Below are positions 50,207 to 58,289 of a stretch of DNA of 64,000 nucleotides, piece after piece. Positions within the stretch are counted from its first letter, which is position 1. The number at the start of each line of letters is the position of its first letter. Both the position numbers and the translations under genes were made by a program. Location: the NCBI GenBank assembly GCA_022822365.1, contig JAJEBV010000035.1, positions 74,082 to 138,081 of the forward strand. The letters are read 5' to 3'. This DNA is from Thermoanaerobaculia bacterium (lineage in GTDB: Bacteria; Acidobacteriota; Thermoanaerobaculia; Multivoradales; Multivoraceae). The notes beneath the pieces are model-generated. The model did no database searches. It was given only the letters and a program-made list of their open reading frames with translations, and had not been told where the DNA came from.

Positions 50207-51541
50207 ATGGCCGAACAAGACCTGAGCCGCCGCAGCGTGCTCGGCGCCGCAACCGCCGGCGCCGGCTTGATGATCGTTCCCCGTCACGTCCTCGGACGCG
50301 GTGAAGAGGCGCCGAGTGACAAGCTGAACATCGCGGCCATCGGCGCCGGCGGCAAGGGTCGCAGCGACGTCGCCGGTGTCGCGAGCGAGAACATCGTGGC
50401 GCTCTGCGACATCGACTGGAAGCGCGCCGAAGAGACGATGAACCTGCATCCGAACGCGAAGCGCTACCACGACTACCGCGAGATGTTCGACGCCCACGAC
50501 GACCTCGACGCGGTGCTCGTCTCGACCGCCGACCACACCCACGCAGTGATCACCGTGGCGGCGCTCGAGCGCGGCCTTCACGTCTTCACCCAGAAGCCCC
50601 TGACGCGCACGATCGGGGAAGCGCGGATGGTCGGCAAGGCGGCCCGCAAGGCCGGCACGGCCACCCAGATGGGCAACCAGGGCCACGCGGGCGAGGGCAC
50701 GCGCCTGATCCGCGAGTGGATCGAGGGCGGCGTGATCGGCGAGGTGAACCGCGTCGAGTACTGGACCAACCGGCCGATCTGGCCCCAGGCGATCAAGCGC
50801 CCCAAGGAAGTTCACGAGGTGCCCGACCACGTCAAGTGGGACCTCTGGCTCGGCCCGGCGCCGGAACGCCCCTACCACCCCGACTACTACCACCCGTTCG
50901 CCTGGCGCGGCTGGTGGGACTTCGGCACCGGCGCCATCGGCGACATCGCCTGCCACGCGATGGACGCGGCGTTCTGGATCTTCGACCTGCGGGATCCCTC
51001 GTCCGTTTACGCCGAGTCCACGCCGTTGTTCAAGGAGTCGGCGCCGGCAGCCACCCGGATCACCTTCGAGTACCCGGCCCGCGGCAACCGGCCGAAGATG
51101 ACGGTGGTCTGGCGCGACGGCAACCTGACGCCGGCGATGCCCAAGGTGTGGGAGGGCAAGTGGCCGCCGCGCAACAGCGGTCAGCTCTTCGTGGGCACCG
51201 AGGGCGTGATCGTCGCCGACATCTACGCCGGAAGGCCGACGATCTACCCGTCCAAGCTGCACGAGAAGATCACGAAGAACCCGCTGCCCCAGGTCTACGA
51301 GCGAACCGAAGGCCACTACAAACAGTGGATCGACGCGATCAAGGCGGGCACGACGAATCCCGACGGCTCCAACTTCGCCGACCACGCCGGCCCGATGACC
51401 GAGACCGCACTGCTCGGCAACCTGGCGGTCCGCAGCCAGCAGGAGATCGTCTGGAACCCGAAGAAGCTGAAGGTGACGAACGGCGTCGAGGTGCCGCGCG
51501 AGTACATCCAGCCGACCTACCGGGACGGCTGGACGCTGTAA
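50207..51541 (+). CDS. Tat-exported Gfo/Idh/MocA-family oxidoreductase
   Basis: This 444-residue protein has a twin-arginine signal (LSRRSVLGAATAGAGLMI), then a Rossmann NAD(P) domain (LNIAAIGAGGKGRSDVAG), the family motif in the variant QKPL (usually EKPL), and a C-terminal alpha/beta sugar-binding domain (GWWDFGTGAIGDIACHAMDAAFW). The GDIACHxMD stretch supplies the catalytic His/Asp. Tat export with bound NAD(P), together with residues 200-235 (RVEYWTNRPIWPQAIKRP), resembles the glycosidase-linked or glycoside-modifying members common in PVC bacteria. The substrate is probably a sugar or polyol. Confidence 0.85.
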   Translation: MAEQDLSRRSVLGAATAGAGLMIVPRHVLGRGEEAPSDKLNIAAIGAGGKGRSDVAGVASENIVALCDIDWKRAEETMNLHPNAKRYHDYREMFDAHDDLDAVLVSTADHTHAVITVAALERGLHVFTQKPLTRTIGEARMVGKAARKAGTATQMGNQGHAGEGTRLIREWIEGGVIGEVNRVEYWTNRPIWPQAIKRPKEVHEVPDHVKWDLWLGPAPERPYHPDYYHPFAWRGWWDFGTGAIGDIACHAMDAAFWIFDLRDPSSVYAESTPLFKESAPAATRITFEYPARGNRPKMTVVWRDGNLTPAMPKVWEGKWPPRNSGQLFVGTEGVIVADIYAGRPTIYPSKLHEKITKNPLPQVYERTEGHYKQWIDAIKAGTTNPDGSNFADHAGPMTETALLGNLAVRSQQEIVWNPKKLKVTNGVEVPREYIQPTYRDGWTL

Positions 51542-51569
51542 GAGAAGCGGGCTGTAGCGAAGCTGTCCG

Positions 51570-51941
51570 TCAGGCGGACTGCTGGACGGCGGCGACCGCG
51601 GCGTCGCGATCCGGCTCGATGCCCACGATCAGGCTGAAGCCAGAAACCTCGAAGAGTTCCTTCACTTCGTCGTTCAGGCCGCAGACCGCGAATTTCCCTT
51701 CGCGCGCCTGCAATGCGCGGGCCACGACGAGTACGACGCGGAGGCCGGCGCTGCTCATGTAGCGGGTGCGGCTCAGGTCGAGGACGACCGCCTCCCCGCC
51801 CTCTGCGATCCCGGACGTCATCGCCTGCTCCAGGTCCGGTGCGCTCGAGGCATCGACCCGCCCTTCCGGCACCCAGACGGTCACGTCGCCAACCGTCTCG
51901 CCCCCGATCGCCGACTTTCCTATCTTGATGCTCTCGATCAC
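51570..51941 (-). CDS. STAS-domain anti-sigma-factor antagonist-like protein
   Basis: This 123-residue STAS protein has GDVTVWVPEGRVDASSAPDLEQAM and the phosphorylation segment LDLSRTRYMSSAGLRVVL, in which the SSAGLR Ser is the usual target of a kinase of the RsbW/SpoIIAB type. The GTG 51941 start is favoured because AAGAGG lies 7 nt upstream; GTG 51947 would add two residues. It comes 29 bp after GPP34 and is the last gene of the permease operon. The permease in the same operon carries a kinase-like tail, so a local partner-switching circuit is likely. No sigma factor is adjacent. Confidence 0.8.
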   Translation of the reverse strand: MIESIKIGKSAIGGETVGDVTVWVPEGRVDASSAPDLEQAMTSGIAEGGEAVVLDLSRTRYMSSAGLRVVLVVARALQAREGKFAVCGLNDEVKELFEVSGFSLIVGIEPDRDAAVAAVQQSA

Positions 51942-51970
51942 CTGCACACCTCTTCGGGTCTTGTTTGTTC

Positions 51971-52648
51971 TCAGTAGAACGGATGATGCGCCGTCGCCGT
52001 CGCGGCGGCAATGTCCTGAACGGACTTCTGGATCGCCCGGCCCATCGCCTGGCCGATCAGATCGAAGCCGCGCACCAGCTCGATCCTGGCCGCGGCGTGC
52101 CGTAGCTCCTGCGGGCTCAGGATGACCTGGAAGGCGTTCGACGCATCGGCCAGGCAAATCAGGGCGACGTCCCTGGGCGCAGGAATCCGGTCGCTCAGGA
52201 GCACGTCGAGGATCCGCAGCTTGACCTCCCGCTCCTCCCGGTCGTCGATCATCGGATAGCGACGGCTGCCGAAGACCCACAGGAAGCTCCGATCCTCGAC
52301 CCGGAGGATTCCCCGCTCGACCAGGCGCGCGAGGGCCGCCTCCTGGACCTGCTTGCTGCGGGCCGAGAGCCGCACCACCCAGGTGCGGGCATCGGCCTCG
52401 TCGGCGGCCTCCGTGATCTCCGCCAGCGGGCCGTCGAGTATCTCCTCGCCCACCGGCGTCGAATCGACGACGACGAGTCGCTGGAGGTCGCAGTCCAGGC
52501 GTCCGCGCAGCGCGAGGTCCATCAGGATCGCGCCGGCGACCAGGAGCTCCATCACGTTGGGCGCAACACGCTTCATCGCGCCGGATTCGTCGTCCAGGAG
52601 AAGAAGCAGGATCTCCTCCACGAAGGTCAGGTGGGGGTTCTGACTCAC
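51971..52648 (-). CDS. GPP34 (GOLPH3-like) family protein
   Basis: This 225-residue protein matches the bacterial GPP34 family: LTFVEEILLLLLDDESGAM at the N-terminus, MELLVAGAILMDLALRGRLDCD, a central LARLVERGILRVEDRSFLWVFGSRRYPMID and closing helices rich in Ala. In eukaryotes GOLPH3 binds phosphatidylinositol-4-phosphate and sorts Golgi glycosyltransferases; the bacterial role is unknown. The GTG start at 52648 sits in a 12-bp palindrome (ACTCACGTGAGT, 52643-52654) and lacks a clear ribosome site. It lies between the permease and STAS genes. Confidence 0.8.
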   Translation of the reverse strand: MSQNPHLTFVEEILLLLLDDESGAMKRVAPNVMELLVAGAILMDLALRGRLDCDLQRLVVVDSTPVGEEILDGPLAEITEAADEADARTWVVRLSARSKQVQEAALARLVERGILRVEDRSFLWVFGSRRYPMIDDREEREVKLRILDVLLSDRIPAPRDVALICLADASNAFQVILSPQELRHAAARIELVRGFDLIGQAMGRAIQKSVQDIAAATATAHHPFY

Positions 52649-52739
52649 GTGAGTATGGGGCTCGCAGTTCGTTTCACGGAGAGGTCACATCCGCTGCGGA
52701 ATCCTACAGGAAGGAAGCGCTCAGGAAGGATGCGCTCCC

Positions 52740-54515
52740 CTAGATTCCCGCCGTGTCCACCTGACCCGTCGGTTCCTGGCTGTCGCTGCTGACGGTGACC
52801 GTGAGGACGTCCGTGTCGTGGTACTGCTGGTGCTGCACCGAGGTCGACACGTGCCGCAGCAGCCGCAGCGACAGCTCGTTCTCGATCGGAACGGGGGCAT
52901 CGGGCGCCATGACGACCAGCCGGTCTTCGATGTTGCGGCCACCGGGCGCCGCGATGAACTCGAGCTCGGCCGTCTGACGGTCGACTCTCGCAACGACGAG
53001 AAGGCTGCGCTTCCGGCCGCCCTCCTCCTCGTCGAGGCCGACCAGGCTGAGCAACGCCTCTTCGCCCGCCGACCAGAGGCGATCGCAGGCCTCGGGCGTC
53101 CACCGCGCCCGTTCCGCCAGGCTCCGGAGAAAGCCGCCGATCCGTGGGCCCGAGGCGGCGTTCACCTCGACCGCGAGCCGGCGACGGCGCGGGCCGGTCG
53201 ATTCGAGGAACGCGGTCAGGCCGATGGCAGTGAGGCCGCCGGCGGTCATGCCGTTGCCCAGGATCGACGCCGCCCAACCGCCGAGCTGGTCGCTGAAGAT
53301 CAGGTCGTTCTCGAAGCCGACCCCGATCCAGAAGGACACGCCGATCACCAGGGCCTTGCGGTAGTCGATCCCCCCGTGCCCGGCGATGCGCGCGCCGAGT
53401 ACGAACAGGATGGCGATCAGCACGAGCACGTAGGCGCCGACGACCGGACCGGGGATCGCGAGGATCAGGGAGAGCGCCTTGGGCAGAAAAGCCAGACCGA
53501 TGAAGATGATCCCGATCCACATCCCGACCCGGCGCGAGGCGACGCCCGTGAGTTCAGTGACCGAAATGCTGCTCGAGTACGTCGTGTTCGGCACGGTGCC
53601 GGCGATGCCCGAGAGCAGGTTGCCGAGTCCATCGGCGGCGACGGCGCCCTGCACCGCCCGGTAGTCGGGCGCCCGCGGCGTCCGCCAGGACACCCGCTGG
53701 ATGCCGACCGCGTCGCCGATCGTCTCGACCGCGCCGATCAGCGTCACGATGACGAAGCCCGGCAGCAACGCCCAGAAGGCCGGCCCGAAGGACAGGTCGA
53801 AGCCGGGCCAGCCGCTTGCGGGAGCACCGATCCACGCGGCCGCGGCCACCTGCTCGAAGTCGTAGAGACCGAGAAACGCGGCGGCGATCGAGCCGGCCAC
53901 GACGCCCGCGACCGGCGCCCACAACCGCCCGATCCCCCTGGCCCGAAGGCCGAAGCCGGCCATGACCGCGACGGCCACGATGAACGTGATCGGAGCGGCC
54001 GCGGGAGAAGCGTCCTCGGGCACCAGGGTCAACTGGTCGAACACGATCGGCATCACGCTGACCGAGATCAGCATGATGACCGTGCCCGTGACGGTCGTCG
54101 TGAACAGTCTCCGGAGCAGCAGGAGCCGGGCGGAGAGCAGGAACTGGAACAGCGACGAGACGATGACCAGCTTGGCGAGGAGCATCGGACCGCCCTGGCT
54201 CAGAGCGGCGATGCTGACAGCGATGAACGCCCCCGAAGTGCCCATGAGCAGGATGAAGCCGGCGCCGATCCGCCACAGGCGGACCGCCTGCAGGATCGTC
54301 GTGACGCCGCTCACGAAGATGGCCGCGAACACCGCCCAGGCCAGGTACTCGTCGCTGCCCCCGGCGGCACGGACGATGATCGCCGGCGTGATCACGATTC
54401 CGGCGACGCAGAGGGTCGCGTACTGCAGGCCCATCGTTGCCGCGAGGAGCGTCGGGGGCCGCCCGTCCACCTCGTAGCGGACGTGCCCGCCCTTGCCCTT
54501 TGCCGCGGCGCTCAT
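52740..54515 (-). CDS. NCS2 (xanthine/uracil-type) permease fused to an anti-sigma-kinase-like domain
   Basis: Residues 1-430 of this 591-residue protein are an NCS2/NAT permease with about 14 transmembrane helices. LLAATMGLQYATLCVAGIVITPAIIVRAAG, the helix-8 motif TLIGAVETIGDAVG and LLSGIAGTVPNTTYSSSISV (the conserved Asn/Thr region) support a purine, pyrimidine or similar substrate. Residues 440-575 form a soluble domain like RsbW/SpoIIAB HATPases: FLRSLAERARWTPEACDRLWSAGEEALLSLVG, then ELSLRLLRHVSTSVQHQQY. The N-box and G1-box look degenerate, so ATP binding is uncertain. With the STAS protein 0.8 kb downstream, the transporter may sense substrate and signal through partner switching. It overlaps the lyase gene by 4 bp (ATGA). 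Confidence 0.8.
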   Translation of the reverse strand: MSAAAKGKGGHVRYEVDGRPPTLLAATMGLQYATLCVAGIVITPAIIVRAAGGSDEYLAWAVFAAIFVSGVTTILQAVRLWRIGAGFILLMGTSGAFIAVSIAALSQGGPMLLAKLVIVSSLFQFLLSARLLLLRRLFTTTVTGTVIMLISVSVMPIVFDQLTLVPEDASPAAAPITFIVAVAVMAGFGLRARGIGRLWAPVAGVVAGSIAAAFLGLYDFEQVAAAAWIGAPASGWPGFDLSFGPAFWALLPGFVIVTLIGAVETIGDAVGIQRVSWRTPRAPDYRAVQGAVAADGLGNLLSGIAGTVPNTTYSSSISVTELTGVASRRVGMWIGIIFIGLAFLPKALSLILAIPGPVVGAYVLVLIAILFVLGARIAGHGGIDYRKALVIGVSFWIGVGFENDLIFSDQLGGWAASILGNGMTAGGLTAIGLTAFLESTGPRRRRLAVEVNAASGPRIGGFLRSLAERARWTPEACDRLWSAGEEALLSLVGLDEEEGGRKRSLLVVARVDRQTAELEFIAAPGGRNIEDRLVVMAPDAPVPIENELSLRLLRHVSTSVQHQQYHDTDVLTVTVSSDSQEPTGQVDTAGI

Positions 54516-55600
54516 GCCTGGTAGAGGGCGGAGTCGGGCCGCCAGGGCGAGCGCTGACCCGCGTAGACCGGCGACCCGTTGCGGAAGTGGGAGGCCTCGT
54601 CGAGCGTCTCGACAAAGGGCATCTGCCGCGGGTAGAGATCACCGTCGCCGCGCGGCCGCGGCCCCGCCTTGGAAACATGGCCCCAGAGCGGATGGCCGAC
54701 CACCTCCTCCGCGATCTGTGCCGCTTCGATCAGCTTGTCGAGCCGGTAACCGGTCTCGATCCCCAGCTCGTGGCAGAAGTCGACGAAGTCCTCCGTCGGC
54801 ACATGGCCCGCGGCGCGGCCGTTGCCGCAGTAGGGGCAACCCCCCATGCCGCCGATCGAGGTGTCGAACTCGCGCACCCCCAGTTTGAGCGCCTCGTAGT
54901 AGCTGACCATCGCCGCTCCGCGGGTGTTGTGCAGGTGACAGTGGAAGTCCGTGATCTCGGGCCAGCGCTCCCGGATCGCGAGGAGCGTTTCCCGCACGGT
55001 GTGCGGCATGTTCCAGCCCATCGCCTCGATGATCGAACAGCGGGTGACCCGGAAGCCGGCCTGCTGCCAGCGGTCGATCATCAGCGCCAGCAGGTCCATC
55101 CGCTGCTCCAGCGAGAAAGGCCCTTCGAAGTTCGATCCGAACGGATTGCCGATCGCCACGGCGCCGGTCTCGACGCCTCGTGCCCGGGCCATCTCGATCG
55201 CGGCCGGAATTCGTTCGATCTGCTGCGCCTGGGTCGCGTTGTAGTTCCGGCGGGCGAAGGTGTCGCAGAGTTCGACGTGGGTGCCGATGCGGCGCTGCCG
55301 CACGTCGAGCTTCGGATACCAGCGGTCAGCACGATCGAAGCCGATCTTGTTGAAGATCGCCGCGGTGTAGCGGACGCCCGGTTTGGGCTCGAAGCGCTCG
55401 GCGATCTCGTCGATGCAGGCCATCTGCGGCGTCCACTTCGGGTGTGCGTAGGAACCGATCGAGATCACCCTGGCGCCGGTCTCGCCCAGCGCGTCGAGCA
55501 GCCGCAGCTTGTCCTCGACCGGAATGTCGGCGCTCTCGATCTGCAGACCCTCCCTCATCGTGTCGTCCGTGATCGTCACGGACTTCGGTAGCTGGCCCAT
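54512..55600 (-). CDS. HMG-CoA lyase/citramalate synthase-family TIM-barrel enzyme
   Basis: This 362-residue DRE-TIM enzyme begins SVTITDDTMREGLQIESADIP. The usual DxxRDG/EG metal-binding start appears as DDTMREGLQ, with DFHCHLHNTRGAAMVSY and GVREFDTSIGGMGGCPYCGNGRAAGHVPTED giving the HxH metal ligands and the catalytic Cys region. It could be a 3-hydroxy-acyl-CoA lyase or a citramalate/isopropylmalate-type synthase; lyase is somewhat favoured by the GGxGGCP segment. It overlaps the permease start by 4 bp, so the transported compound may feed this enzyme. It is divergent from the glycosyltransferase gene. Confidence 0.75.
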   Translation of the reverse strand: MGQLPKSVTITDDTMREGLQIESADIPVEDKLRLLDALGETGARVISIGSYAHPKWTPQMACIDEIAERFEPKPGVRYTAAIFNKIGFDRADRWYPKLDVRQRRIGTHVELCDTFARRNYNATQAQQIERIPAAIEMARARGVETGAVAIGNPFGSNFEGPFSLEQRMDLLALMIDRWQQAGFRVTRCSIIEAMGWNMPHTVRETLLAIRERWPEITDFHCHLHNTRGAAMVSYYEALKLGVREFDTSIGGMGGCPYCGNGRAAGHVPTEDFVDFCHELGIETGYRLDKLIEAAQIAEEVVGHPLWGHVSKAGPRPRGDGDLYPRQMPFVETLDEASHFRNGSPVYAGQRSPWRPDSALYQA

Positions 55601-55705
55601 CGCCTGAGTCCCCTTTCTTTGCCGGTGCGCAGGACGGGTACCTTATCGCCGCGCACGGCGGCGGAGGACGGCGCTCGCCGATTCCCCTGTGGCAGGATTC
55701 GATCC

Positions 55706-57421
55706 GTGCGAGGACGCCTGCTTCCCTACCTCGTCCTCGCCGCCGCAGCCACGGCCGTGCTGCTGCCCGGCATCGGCAGCCGCGATCTCTGGAACCCGGA
55801 CGAACCGCGCTATGCCGAGGTCGCGCGGGAGATGCTGCTCGAGCCGCGGGCGATCGAGCACTTCCTCGTGCCCCGCCTGAACGGCGAGAGGTACGACCAC
55901 AAGCCGCCGCTCCACTTCTGGAACATCGCCCTGTTCGGCGCCCTTCGCGGCGGCGTCGACGAGGTGGCGGCCCGTCTGCCGTCGCTCCTCGCGGGCATCG
56001 GCTCCGTGCTCGTCGTCTTCGCGCTCGCCGGGCGGCTGTTCGGCCGGAGGACCGCCTGGCTGGCGGCGCCGGTCTTCCTGACCTCGGCCCTCGTGATGTG
56101 GAACGCGAGGGTCGGCCAGATCGACATGACCCTGACCTTCCTGGAACTGCTCGCCATCCTGTTCTGGGCCCGCGGCCGGTCGTGGGCAACGGACGATCCG
56201 TCCCGGCGCCCCGGCGGCCACGCCGCCAATCTGCTGTTCTTCGCCTGCCTGGGCCTGGCCACCCTGGCCAAGGGGCCGGTCGGGCTGATCGTGCCGCTCC
56301 TCGCGGTCGTCACCTGGCTCGCGTTCGAGCGCGACCGGGCCGGCGTCGCCGATCTCCGGCTGGGACGCGGCCTGCTGCTCTGGGCCGCGATCGTCCTGGC
56401 CTGGTTCGGGCCGGCGGTGTGGCTTGCCGGAAAGTCCTACTTCGACGCCCTGATCCTCGACCAGACCGTGTCGCGGTACGCCGAGGCGACCTACCATCCC
56501 CGGCCCTGGCACTACTACTTCCGGACCCTGCCCGGCACGTTCGCCCCTTGGACGCTGCTGGCGCCGGTCGCGATCTACGCGGCCTTCCGCCGCTCCCGCC
56601 GCGATCCGGCAAGCCGGGAAGCCCGGGCGGTCCGATTCCTCCTGGTCTGGATCGCCAGCACGTTCCTCTTCTTCAGCGTGTCCGGCGGCAAGCGGACCGT
56701 CTACCTGCTGGCGCTCGCGGCGCCGCTGGCGATACTGACGGCCCACGGCGTACTCGCGATCCGGGATGGCTGGCCGCGCTACCGCGCGGCATTCCTGGCC
56801 TCGGCGGCGGCCGTGCCGCTTCTCTTCGGGGTCATCGTGCTGGCGGCGCCGGGCGCGGCGGCGGACCTCCCCGACGGTTCGCTCCCTGAAGGAACCATCG
56901 CCTCGCTTCAGGCGGTTGCCGCCATCCCTCTCGCCGCGGGTCTGATCGGCCTGTACCTGGCGGCCCGGCGGCGACCCGACCTGTTGACAACTTGCCTCGC
57001 GACCGGCCTCGGACTCACCATGTCGGTGACCGCCGTACGGTTGCTGCCGCTGGGTGACGCCTTCAAGTCGGCCCGCGCCCTCTCCGCCGACCTGGTCCAG
57101 TGGGCCGGACCCGACGAGCCGTACGCGATCTATCCTGTTCCCGATGCCGCCTTTCTCTTCTACACCCGCCGGTTCGCGGTCGACCTCCACGGCGGCACCC
57201 AGGCACACGACCAGGGCGACGAGGAGGCCCTCCGGCGCTTCGTCGCCCGCGCGGACCGTCCCGTCTGGTTGCTCATCGAACGGGACAACCTGGAGCGTCT
57301 TTCGCCTCCGCTCGACCTGGTCGAGGTCGCGCGCGACCACGATCCAGAGCAGGGGCACGTCCTGTTGACGACTCCGGAAGCGGCCGCCCGTGTTGCCGCG
57401 GACGCCAGGACCGGGCAATGA
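55706..57421 (+). CDS. ArnT-like GT39/GT83 glycosyltransferase
   Basis: This 571-residue inner-membrane enzyme has about 11-12 transmembrane segments. Family sequences are LWNPDEPRYAEVAREML at the first periplasmic loop (with the catalytic Asp) and YDHKPPLHFW with the donor-binding Lys. LASTFLFFSVSGGKRTVYLLAL and a periplasmic C-terminal domain complete it. It transfers a sugar from a polyprenyl-phosphate donor to lipid A or another envelope lipid or protein. GTG 55706 follows AGGA at 8 nt; earlier codons would lengthen the first cytoplasmic segment without homology. It overlaps the methyltransferase gene by 4 bp, so the two probably modify the same envelope molecule. Confidence 0.85.
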   Translation: MRGRLLPYLVLAAAATAVLLPGIGSRDLWNPDEPRYAEVAREMLLEPRAIEHFLVPRLNGERYDHKPPLHFWNIALFGALRGGVDEVAARLPSLLAGIGSVLVVFALAGRLFGRRTAWLAAPVFLTSALVMWNARVGQIDMTLTFLELLAILFWARGRSWATDDPSRRPGGHAANLLFFACLGLATLAKGPVGLIVPLLAVVTWLAFERDRAGVADLRLGRGLLLWAAIVLAWFGPAVWLAGKSYFDALILDQTVSRYAEATYHPRPWHYYFRTLPGTFAPWTLLAPVAIYAAFRRSRRDPASREARAVRFLLVWIASTFLFFSVSGGKRTVYLLALAAPLAILTAHGVLAIRDGWPRYRAAFLASAAAVPLLFGVIVLAAPGAAADLPDGSLPEGTIASLQAVAAIPLAAGLIGLYLAARRRPDLLTTCLATGLGLTMSVTAVRLLPLGDAFKSARALSADLVQWAGPDEPYAIYPVPDAAFLFYTRRFAVDLHGGTQAHDQGDEEALRRFVARADRPVWLLIERDNLERLSPPLDLVEVARDHDPEQGHVLLTTPEAAARVAADARTGQ

Positions 57422-58161
57422 ACGACGGCCGGCGGCTTGCCGACCAGGGCCTCTTCCTGTTCCGGTACCGGAGCCTCTTCGTCGTGTTCCTGCTGCCCGC
57501 CGCGGCGTTTGCGATCCTCGAACGGCGGTCGGCGGTCCTGCCCGCGGACCCGGGACTGGGCTGGCTCGGGCTATGTCTCCTCGTGTCGCTGCTCGGACTC
57601 GGGGTGCGGTGGGCGGCGCTGGGGTCCGCGCCTCCAGGCGCTTCCACCCGGAGCGTCAGGGCGCCGAGCGCAAGCCACCTGAACGTGACCGGCATGTACT
57701 CGCTCTGCCGGCACCCGGTCTATCTCGGCAACCTCTTCGTGCTGACGGGCTTCGCGCTCGCTCTGAAGTCGTGGTGGTTCGTCGTCGTGGCTCTGCTCGT
57801 CTACTGGTTGCTCTACGAACGGGTGATCGCCGCCGAGGAGCGCTTCCTCGACGAGCGTTTCGGCGCGATCCACCGCCGCTGGTCGGAGCGAACGCCGGCC
57901 TTCTGGCCCCGGCCCCGCTTGTGGCTGCCCCCGGAGACCCGCTTCAGTTGGCGAACGGTCGCCCTCCGGGAGTACAACTCCCCGCTGCTCATCGCCGCGA
58001 CGTTCCTGTTCCTGCGGATGGTCGATCAGGTCGTCGTCGGCGGCCTCGGCCCGAAAGCGTGGCTGACGCAGGACCTCGGCCTCGTGGCGGGAGTCGTCGG
58101 GCTGATGGTGCTGGTTTCCGTCGCGCGAGGGGTGCGCAAGCGCGGACGTTCGGGCCATTGA
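57418..58161 (+). CDS. Membrane methyltransferase, isoprenylcysteine O-methyltransferase/PEMT-like
   Basis: This 247-residue membrane protein has the family core GMYSLCRHPVYLGNLFVLTGFALAL and the AdoMet-binding end RVIAAEERFLDERFGAIHRRWSERTPAFWP. Four to six transmembrane helices surround it. Bacterial members methylate lipid or isoprenoid substrates rather than prenylated proteins. Its ATGA overlap with the glycosyltransferase suggests a shared pathway of lipid modification. The C-terminal helices after residue 180 are less conserved. Confidence 0.75.
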   Translation: MNDGRRLADQGLFLFRYRSLFVVFLLPAAAFAILERRSAVLPADPGLGWLGLCLLVSLLGLGVRWAALGSAPPGASTRSVRAPSASHLNVTGMYSLCRHPVYLGNLFVLTGFALALKSWWFVVVALLVYWLLYERVIAAEERFLDERFGAIHRRWSERTPAFWPRPRLWLPPETRFSWRTVALREYNSPLLIAATFLFLRMVDQVVVGGLGPKAWLTQDLGLVAGVVGLMVLVSVARGVRKRGRSGH

Positions 58162-58192
58162 TGCGGTCGCCGCTTCGCGGCGCGACTTCCTG

Positions 58193-58234
58193 GCCGGCTA
58201 CGCCGGCAGCGGGTCAGAGGACCCGCGCACCCAG
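58193..58234. repeat. Dispersed palindromic repeat copy
   Basis: GCCGGC-TAC-GCCGGC (58193-58207) is followed by GCGGGTC-AGAG-GACCCGC plus GCACCCAG, ending at 58234. It repeats the right-hand arm of the complete element in the same orientation and lies between codirectional genes. Confidence 0.7.
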
Positions 58235-58289
58235 TGCCTCGGAATCGCCGGGGGGACCGATTCGTTGCAGAATCGGACGACGAGATCCG

